From Bacteroidales bacterium (GTDB lineage: Bacteria; Bacteroidota; Bacteroidia; Bacteroidales; JAAUTT01): a stretch of 12,178 nucleotides of DNA. Both the position numbers and the translations under genes were made by a program. A model generated the notes under the pieces. That model was not told the DNA's origin. It ran no database searches and saw only the letters and a program-made list of their open reading frames with translations. Position 1 is the stretch's first letter, and each line of letters begins with the position of its first letter. Shown piece after piece: positions 6,772-12,178 of this stretch. The stretch covers positions 1-12,178 of the forward strand of contig JANXXY010000327.1 in NCBI GenBank assembly GCA_025350365.1. Reading direction: 5' to 3'.

Positions 6772-8256
6772 ATGTACTTATTAGGATACGACATTGGAAG
6801 TTCATCGGTAAAGGCAAGCCTTGTAAACACCGAAACAGGCGTTTGTGCTGCCTCAGCCTTCTATCCAAAGGAAGAAATGCCAATTAAAGCAGTTCATTCC
6901 GGCTGGGCTGAGCAAGATCCGGAAATATGGTGGCAGAACCTCAAACTGGCTACTAAAGAGGTATTAAGCGAATCGGGGGCAAAAGCAAACGACATCAAAG
7001 CCATTGGCATTTCTTATCAAATGCATGGTTTGGTGTTGGTTGATAAAGATCAAAAAGTATTACGACCATCTATTATATGGTGTGATAGCCGGGCTGTAAC
7101 CATTGGGGAAAAGGCATTTAATGATATTGGCAGCACTCATTGCCTTGAACATCTTCTTAATTCGCCCGGTAACTTCACAGCTTCAAAACTTAAATGGGTA
7201 AAAGACAACGAACCTGACTTGTTTGATAAAATCTATAAGATAATGCTTCCGGGCGATTTTATTGCAATGAAACTCTCGGGAGTGATAAACACTACGATAT
7301 CAGGACTCTCTGAAGGTATGTTTTGGGATATTAAAAACAATAAACTTGCCGAATTCCTTCTGAATCATTACGGAATTAGCAGAGATCTTATTCCTGACAT
7401 TGTTCCTACTTTTTCCGAACAAAGTAAAGTTACAACTACTGCCGCCGGGGAACTTGGACTGTCGTCGGAAACAATAATATCCTACCGTGCAGGCGACCAA
7501 CCAAACAATGCACTCTCACTGAATGTTCTTAATCCCGGAGAAATTGCCGCTACAGCAGGGACTTCAGGAGTTGTTTATGGTGTGAGTGACCAGATAAAAT
7601 ACGATCCGCAATCGCGTGTAAATACCTTTGTTCATGTAAATCAAACCGACAAACAAACCCGATTGGGCGTGCTTCTGTGCATTAATGGTACTGGAATTCT
7701 TAACTCCTGGTTGAAGAAAAATGTTGTGCCTTTCGGAACAAGCTACGACGAAATGAACCAAATGGCATCTGAAATTCCCGTTGGATCAGACGGTTTAGTT
7801 GTTCTTCCATTTGGAAATGGGGCTGAACGAATGCTTGGAAACAAAAATATGGGAGCGGTTATTGCCGGAACAAGTTTTAATACTCACCATCGCGGACATC
7901 TGCTTCGTGCAAGTCAGGAAGGAATTGTATTCTCATTCAAATATGGAATGGATATCATGCAACAAACCGGCATTACCCCTGCTGTTATTCGTGCAGGAAA
8001 TGCAAATATGTTCCTTAGTTCTGTCTTTCGTAACACATTAGCTACGGTAACCGGCGCAACCATTGAACTTTACGATACCGATGGCTCTGTTGGTGCAGCC
8101 AAAGGCGCTGGCGTGGGTGCCGGAATATACAAATCATTTGGTGAAGCATTTAACTCTTTAAAAAAGCTCCGGGTGATAGAACCTTCTAAATCGGAAGATG
8201 AGGCTTGCAAAGCCTCTTATGGAGTTTGGAAGGAAATTCTTATGAAAAATATTTAA
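6772..8256 (+). CDS. xylB: Xylulokinase (FGGY family)
   Basis: This 494-residue cytoplasmic kinase phosphorylates D-xylulose with ATP to xylulose 5-phosphate. Motifs in order: the ATPase phosphate-1 loop Asp-Ile-Gly-Ser-Ser-Ser-Val-Lys (7-14); Gly-Trp-Ala-Glu-Gln-Asp-Pro (44-50); the substrate-site Gln-Met-His-Gly (83-86); Trp-Cys-Asp-Ser-Arg (103-107); the catalytic-base segment Ala-Gly-Asp-Gln with Asp242; the phosphate-2 loop Thr-Ala-Gly-Thr-Ser-Gly (261-266); and a C-terminal FGGY domain with Arg-Ala-Gly-Asn-Ala-Asn and Gly-Ala-Ala-Lys-Gly-Ala-Gly-Val-Gly. The length is normal for the family. FGGY kinases differ in sugar, but the following xylose isomerase and xylose symporter make xylulose the clear choice. 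It is separated from xylA by 35 bases and from xylR by a repeat-bearing 284-base gap. Confidence 0.96.
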   Translation: MYLLGYDIGSSSVKASLVNTETGVCAASAFYPKEEMPIKAVHSGWAEQDPEIWWQNLKLATKEVLSESGAKANDIKAIGISYQMHGLVLVDKDQKVLRPSIIWCDSRAVTIGEKAFNDIGSTHCLEHLLNSPGNFTASKLKWVKDNEPDLFDKIYKIMLPGDFIAMKLSGVINTTISGLSEGMFWDIKNNKLAEFLLNHYGISRDLIPDIVPTFSEQSKVTTTAAGELGLSSETIISYRAGDQPNNALSLNVLNPGEIAATAGTSGVVYGVSDQIKYDPQSRVNTFVHVNQTDKQTRLGVLLCINGTGILNSWLKKNVVPFGTSYDEMNQMASEIPVGSDGLVVLPFGNGAERMLGNKNMGAVIAGTSFNTHHRGHLLRASQEGIVFSFKYGMDIMQQTGITPAVIRAGNANMFLSSVFRNTLATVTGATIELYDTDGSVGAAKGAGVGAGIYKSFGEAFNSLKKLRVIEPSKSEDEACKASYGVWKEILMKNI

Positions 8257-8291
8257 TCATTGCTCTAATTATTAACTAAATAAACAACAAG

Positions 8292-9620
8292 ATGTCAGTT
8301 TTACCAGGTAACAAAGAATATTTTCCGGGGATCGGAAAAATTAAATTTGAAGGAAAAGATACGAAAAATCCGCTCGCGTTTCGTTTCTACGATGAAAACA
8401 AAATGATTAATGGTAAATCCATGAAAGATCATTTTCGGTTTGCGATGGCCTATTGGCATACCCTCTGCGGAACCGGTGGAGATCCATTTGGCCCAGGCAC
8501 AAAAGTATTCCCATGGGATGCGGGTTCTGATGCTATTTCGGTAGCCAAAAATAAAATGGATGCAGCGTTTGAATTCATGACTAAAATCGGAATTCAATTC
8601 TATTGTTTCCACGATATTGACCTTATTGATGAAGGAAAAAGCTTTTCGGAATACGAGAAAAATCTTTCGTCCATTGTAGATTATGCCAAAGAAAAGCAAA
8701 AAGCATCCGGCATTAAATTGCTGTGGGGTACTGCCAACGTATTTTCCAATCCACGTTATATGAACGGCGCTTCCACAAATCCCAATTTCGATGTGGTTGC
8801 TTGTGCCGGTACTCAGGTTAAGAACGCCATTGACGCAACCATTGCATTAGGTGGCGAAGGGTATGTGTTCTGGGGAGGTCGCGAAGGATACATGAGTTTG
8901 CTTAATACCAATATGAAGCGCGAACTCGAACATATGGGGAAATTCCTTACTATTGCCCGTGATTATGCTCGTAAACAAGGGTTTAAAGGATGTTTCTATA
9001 TTGAACCAAAACCTATGGAACCAACCAAACACCAATACGATTTCGATTCCGCAACAGTAATCGGTTTTCTACGTCAGTATGGTTTGGAAAAAGATTTCAA
9101 GTTGAATATCGAAGTTAACCATGCAACCTTAGCCGGACATACTTTCCAACACGATCTTCAGGTGGCAGTTGATGCGGGCATGTTAGGAAGTATTGATGCA
9201 AACCGTGGCGATTATCAAAACGGTTGGGATACCGACCAGTTTCCGATTAACGTATACGAGTTAACCGAGGCTATGCTAGTAATAAGGGAAGCAGGCGGAT
9301 TTACAACAGGTGGTATTAATTTCGATGCTAAAACCCGTCGCAATTCCACCGATCTGGAAGATATATTTATTGCCCATATCTCTGGTATGGATGCCTTTGC
9401 TCGTGCAATGCTGGTAGCAACTAATGTTCTTGAAAATTCAGATTACAAAAAGCTACGCAAAGCCCGCTACGCTTCATTCGATAAAGGAGATGGCTCCGCC
9501 TATGAGCAAGGAAAGCTTACACTTGAAGATTTGCGTACGATCGCCCTTAAAAATGGCGAACCAAAGCAAATTAGCGGTAAACAAGAGCTTTACGAGCAAA
9601 TGATCAATTTATATATTTGA
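8292..9620 (+). CDS. xylA: Xylose isomerase (class II)
   Basis: This 442-residue TIM-barrel metalloenzyme interconverts D-xylose and D-xylulose using two divalent metal ions. All expected active-site residues are present: His107 and Asp110 in Phe-His-Asp-Ile-Asp; the signature Trp-Gly-Gly-Arg-Glu-Gly-Tyr (194-200); Glu238 and Lys240 in Glu-Pro-Lys-Pro; Glu274 and His277 in Glu-Val-Asn-His; Asp302 in Ile-Asp-Ala-Asn-Arg-Gly-Asp; Asp313 and Asp315 in Trp-Asp-Thr-Asp-Gln-Phe-Pro; and Asp345. The spacing equals that of E. coli XylA shifted by six residues. The long N-terminal part (about 50 residues before Tyr-Trp-His-Thr) and total length fit class II. The ATG at 8292 follows an A-rich leader. 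Its stop is one base before the xylE ATG, so the two genes are tightly coupled. Confidence 0.97.
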   Translation: MSVLPGNKEYFPGIGKIKFEGKDTKNPLAFRFYDENKMINGKSMKDHFRFAMAYWHTLCGTGGDPFGPGTKVFPWDAGSDAISVAKNKMDAAFEFMTKIGIQFYCFHDIDLIDEGKSFSEYEKNLSSIVDYAKEKQKASGIKLLWGTANVFSNPRYMNGASTNPNFDVVACAGTQVKNAIDATIALGGEGYVFWGGREGYMSLLNTNMKRELEHMGKFLTIARDYARKQGFKGCFYIEPKPMEPTKHQYDFDSATVIGFLRQYGLEKDFKLNIEVNHATLAGHTFQHDLQVAVDAGMLGSIDANRGDYQNGWDTDQFPINVYELTEAMLVIREAGGFTTGGINFDAKTRRNSTDLEDIFIAHISGMDAFARAMLVATNVLENSDYKKLRKARYASFDKGDGSAYEQGKLTLEDLRTIALKNGEPKQISGKQELYEQMINLYI

Positions 9621-9621
9621 T

Positions 9622-11004
9622 ATGAAGAAAGATCATAATTCGTTTTATGTTGTCGGAATTACCATGGTCGCAACATTGGGTGGACTCTTATTTGGATATG
9701 ATACGGCAGTTATTTCCGGCGCTGAAAAATCGATACAGCTTTATTTAATTAAAGGACTGGGGCTTGGTTCGTTAGCGCATGGTGCAACTATCTCAAGTGC
9801 GTTGATAGGCTGCATCATTGGTGGTATACTTTCCGGACTTTTTGCTTCGAAGCTGGGACGTAAAAATTCACTTATGCTTGCCGCATTCCTGTTTTTTATT
9901 TCATCACTAGGTTCCGGCTGGCCCGAATTTCTATTCTTTACCAAAGGTGAACCTACCATGGGCTTATTGTTTATGTTCAACTTTTACCGCATCATCGGCG
10001 GTATAGGTGTAGGTATTGCCTCAGCTGTTTGTCCCATGTACATCGGAGAAATTGCCCCTGCCCATATTCGAGGACGATTGGTTTCGTTCAACCAGTTCGC
10101 AATTATCTTCGGTATGTTGGTGGTGTACTTTGTTAATTATGGAATTGCACACGGACAAACCATTGAATGGATCAACAGCGCCGGTTGGCGTTGGATGTTC
10201 ACCTCTGCTGCTATTCCGTCGGGGATCTTTGCACTTCTTTTATTCTTTGTTCCTGAAACTCCGCGTTATCTTGCCCTGAATAACCAAAATGAAAAAGCGT
10301 TGGCTATTCTGACTAAGATTAATGGCAAAGAGAAAGCAAAAGCAATTTTACATGATATTAAAAGATCGGTTGAAGCGTCGTCCGAAAAGCTTTTTTCTTA
10401 CGGTAAGGTGGTTATTGTAATTGGAATTTTATTGTCTGTATTTCAACAGTTTGTCGGTATAAATGTGGCGCTTTATTATGCTCCCAGGATTTTCGAAAGC
10501 ATGGGTGCCGCCAAAGATGCTTCCATGCTGCAAACCGTTGTTATGGGACTTGTGAATGTTCTTTTTACAGTTTTTGCCATTGCAACAGTTGATAAATATG
10601 GAAGAAAACCACTTCTGATGATCGGATCTATTGGCATGGCAATTGGGATGTTTGCTATCGGGTCGTTGGCATTTATGAAAGTAATAGGTATTAGCACGTT
10701 AATATTTATTATCATTTACACAGCCTCCTTCATGATGTCATGGGGACCAATATGTTGGGTGCTTATTTCAGAAATATTTCCTAATAAAATCAGAGGACGG
10801 GCTATTGCAATAGCTGTTGCATCGCAATGGGCCGCGAACTATTTTATTTCATCCACCTACCCGGCAATGATGGAGTTTAGTGGAGGTGTAACCTACTGTT
10901 TTTATGGGGCAATGAGTCTTATTTCATTTTTCTTTGTATGGAAAATGGTTCCTGAAACAAAAGGAAAAACTCTGGAGGAAATGGAAAAACTCTGGAAAAA
11001 ATAA
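9622..11004 (+). CDS. xylE: D-xylose:H+ symporter (MFS sugar porter)
   Basis: This 460-residue, twelve-helix inner-membrane importer brings xylose in with a proton. Sugar-porter signatures are clear: Phe-Gly-Tyr-Asp-Thr-Ala-Val-Ile-Ser-Gly (24-33); Gly-Arg-Lys (79-81); Tyr-Arg-Ile-Ile-Gly-Gly-Ile-Gly-Val-Gly (122-131); Pro-Ala-His-Ile-Arg-Gly-Arg (146-152); Val-Pro-Glu-Thr-Pro-Arg (210-215); Gln-Gln-Phe-Val-Gly-Ile-Asn (275-281); Asp-Lys-Tyr-Gly-Arg-Lys (324-329); Trp-Gly-Pro...Trp379; Gln402; and the final Pro-Glu-Thr-Lys-Gly (444-448). The match to E. coli XylE is close, including counterparts of Gln168, Gln288, Gln289, Asn294, Trp392 and Gln415. One pocket position (Met165, Gln175 in E. 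coli) differs. The ATG overlaps nothing but starts one base after xylA, and the gene is the last of the xyl operon, followed by a strong hairpin. Confidence 0.95.
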   Translation: MKKDHNSFYVVGITMVATLGGLLFGYDTAVISGAEKSIQLYLIKGLGLGSLAHGATISSALIGCIIGGILSGLFASKLGRKNSLMLAAFLFFISSLGSGWPEFLFFTKGEPTMGLLFMFNFYRIIGGIGVGIASAVCPMYIGEIAPAHIRGRLVSFNQFAIIFGMLVVYFVNYGIAHGQTIEWINSAGWRWMFTSAAIPSGIFALLLFFVPETPRYLALNNQNEKALAILTKINGKEKAKAILHDIKRSVEASSEKLFSYGKVVIVIGILLSVFQQFVGINVALYYAPRIFESMGAAKDASMLQTVVMGLVNVLFTVFAIATVDKYGRKPLLMIGSIGMAIGMFAIGSLAFMKVIGISTLIFIIIYTASFMMSWGPICWVLISEIFPNKIRGRAIAIAVASQWAANYFISSTYPAMMEFSGGVTYCFYGAMSLISFFFVWKMVPETKGKTLEEMEKLWKK

Positions 11005-11005
11005 A

Positions 11006-11069
11006 AAAATAGTACTGAGAACTGAGTACAGATTATCAGATAATTTGTACTCTTGTGCTCAGTACTTTT
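11006..11069. terminator. Nested palindromic bidirectional terminator
   Basis: The outer arms AGTACTGAG (11011-11019) and CTCAGTACT (11058-11066) enclose GAGTACA (11024-11030) and TGTACTC (11046-11052), which in turn enclose ATTATC-A-GATAAT (11032-11044). A T-run follows on the plus strand (11066-11069), and an A-run before the stem (about 11001-11010) reads as a T-run on the minus strand. It can therefore end xylE transcription and also transcription of the convergent sulfhydrylase gene. Confidence 0.75.
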
Positions 11070-11085
11070 CATAATACTACTATAA

Positions 11086-12178
11086 TCATGCACCAAAAAC
11101 CCGTTTAAAGGCCTGATCCAAATCGTACTTTAAATCGTCTACATGCTCAATTCCTGCTGATAAACGCAACAAGTTTGGAAAGACACCTGCAGCCAGCTGT
11201 TCCTCATTGCTCATTTGCTGATGTGTGGTTGAGGCCGGATGAATAATCAGTGTTTTTGCATCGCCTACATTTGCCAAATGACTAATCAACTCAAGGTTAT
11301 CAATAAACTCAGCAGCTTTCTCCTTACCAGCTTTTAATCTGAAAGTTAAAACACCACCAAAACCATTTTTCAAATACTTTTTAGCAAGGTTATAATAAGG
11401 GCTACTTTCCAGACCAGGATAGTTTACCTTTTCGACGTTTGAGTGTTTTTCAAGCCAATTAGCTAGTTCCAAGGCATTATCCACTGTACGTTGAACCCTC
11501 AGTGAGAGTGTTTCCAATCCCTGAATAAGCAGAAAAGAGTTAAACGGGCTTAGAGCCGGACCAAAATCACGCAATCCTTCAACCCTGGCTCTGATGATAA
11601 ATGCGATATTGCCAAAGGGACCACCCGATCCAAAAATATCCCAGAATTTCAACCCATGATACCCTTCGGAAGGTTCGGTAAATTGAGGAAATTTTCCGTT
11701 ACCCCAATTAAAATTTCCTCCATCAACAATCACTCCGCCAATGCTCGTACCGTGACCTCCAATCCATTTTGTAGCCGAGTGAGTAATCACATTTGCACCA
11801 TAATCAATTGGTTGAAATAAGTAACCGCCTGCCCCAAAGGTATTATCAACAATTAAAGGTATATCGTGTTTTTTAGCAAGAACAGCAAAAGCATCAAAAT
11901 CAGGCACATTAAACTCGGGATTTCCGATTGTTTCCAAATAAATGGCTTTCGTATTTTTATCGATCAATTTTTCAAAACTATCCACTTTATCTCCATCGGC
12001 AAAACGAACCTCGATACCGAGACGTTTAAAGGCAACTTTAAATTGATTGTATGTACCACCATATAAGAACGATGTAGAAACAAAATTATCACCAGCTTGC
12101 AAAATGTTATTCAAAGCTATAAACTGAGCTGCAAGACCTGATGCAGTTGCCAAACCAGCAACACCATTTTCGAGTGCG
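11086..12178 (-). CDS. metY: O-acetylhomoserine sulfhydrylase (PLP enzyme), 5' end outside window
   Basis: This is the C-terminal 363 residues or so of a Cys/Met-metabolism PLP-dependent enzyme that joins sulfide or a thiol to O-acetylhomoserine to give homocysteine or methionine. Visible are Ala-Thr-Ala-Ser-Gly near the truncated end, Tyr-Gly-Gly-Thr-Tyr, Glu-Thr-Ile-Gly-Asn-Pro, the PLP-nitrogen Asp in Val-Asp-Asn-Thr-Phe, and the Schiff-base lysine (codon at 11767-11769) in Ser-Ala-Thr-Lys-Trp-Ile-Gly-Gly-His-Gly. The C-terminus has the family's Gly-Ile-Glu-His-Val-Asp-Asp-Leu. The Ile-Gly after Glu-Thr and the long insert after the lysine segment favour O-acetylhomoserine sulfhydrylase over cystathionine synthase or lyase. 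A TTG at 12153 is not the start: the frame stays open to the window edge with family-like residues, so roughly 65 N-terminal residues are missing. It is convergent with xylE and separated by the palindromic terminator. Confidence 0.9.
   Translation of the reverse strand, partial: ALENGVAGLATASGLAAQFIALNNILQAGDNFVSTSFLYGGTYNQFKVAFKRLGIEVRFADGDKVDSFEKLIDKNTKAIYLETIGNPEFNVPDFDAFAVLAKKHDIPLIVDNTFGAGGYLFQPIDYGANVITHSATKWIGGHGTSIGGVIVDGGNFNWGNGKFPQFTEPSEGYHGLKFWDIFGSGGPFGNIAFIIRARVEGLRDFGPALSPFNSFLLIQGLETLSLRVQRTVDNALELANWLEKHSNVEKVNYPGLESSPYYNLAKKYLKNGFGGVLTFRLKAGKEKAAEFIDNLELISHLANVGDAKTLIIHPASTTHQQMSNEEQLAAGVFPNLLRLSAGIEHVDDLKYDLDQAFKRVFGA

Noticed and set aside
8301..8699. 132-codon open frame on the minus strand inside xylA
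   Set aside because: It lies opposite strongly conserved xylose isomerase sequence and is explained as a shadow of that codon pattern.
11086..12153. Sulfhydrylase starting at TTG 12153
   Set aside because: The frame continues to the window edge with residues typical of the family, and the protein would lack its N-terminal domain.

Overview
The window looks like an ordinary stretch of chromosome from a Bacteroidota bacterium, probably of the Bacteroidales or Marinilabiliales type. The reasons are the moderately AT-rich composition, start codons with A-rich leaders and no clear Shine-Dalgarno sequence, promoter-like elements of the TTTG / TAnnTTTG type, and a NUDIX-regulator / xylB / xylA / xylE gene order that matches the xylose locus I know from Bacteroides. 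This assignment is inferred from gene content and was not tested against a database.

Layout. Positions 1-873 (+) hold the 3' part of a polyferredoxin with six cysteine clusters; its start lies outside the window. Positions 902-5589 (-) hold a four-gene block transcribed leftwards: a TetR-type repressor, an EmrA-like membrane-fusion protein, an EmrB-like DHA2 major-facilitator pump and a TolC-like outer-membrane channel. Together these form a complete self-regulated tripartite drug-efflux operon. The 163-base divergent intergenic region (5590-5752) carries a gapped inverted repeat over the likely tetR promoter, a perfect 8-5-8 palindrome and a second promoter facing right.

Positions 5753-11004 (+) are the D-xylose utilisation locus: a NUDIX-type transcription factor (XylR), xylulokinase (XylB), xylose isomerase (XylA) and a XylE-type xylose/proton symporter. 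XylE imports xylose, XylA converts it to xylulose, XylB phosphorylates it to xylulose 5-phosphate for the pentose phosphate pathway, and XylR presumably senses a pathway sugar or intermediate. The 284-base gap between xylR and xylB holds six copies of a heptamer followed by a three-hairpin, REP-like element. A large nested palindrome (about 11006-11069) separates xylE from a convergent, partial O-acetylhomoserine sulfhydrylase gene (11086-12178, -), which belongs to methionine/cysteine synthesis.

I did not find a clearly new multi-gene system. The points most worth following up are the regulatory palindromes between the two operons, the degenerate NUDIX box, the repeat cluster upstream of xylB, and the polyferredoxin with an internal hydrophobic segment.
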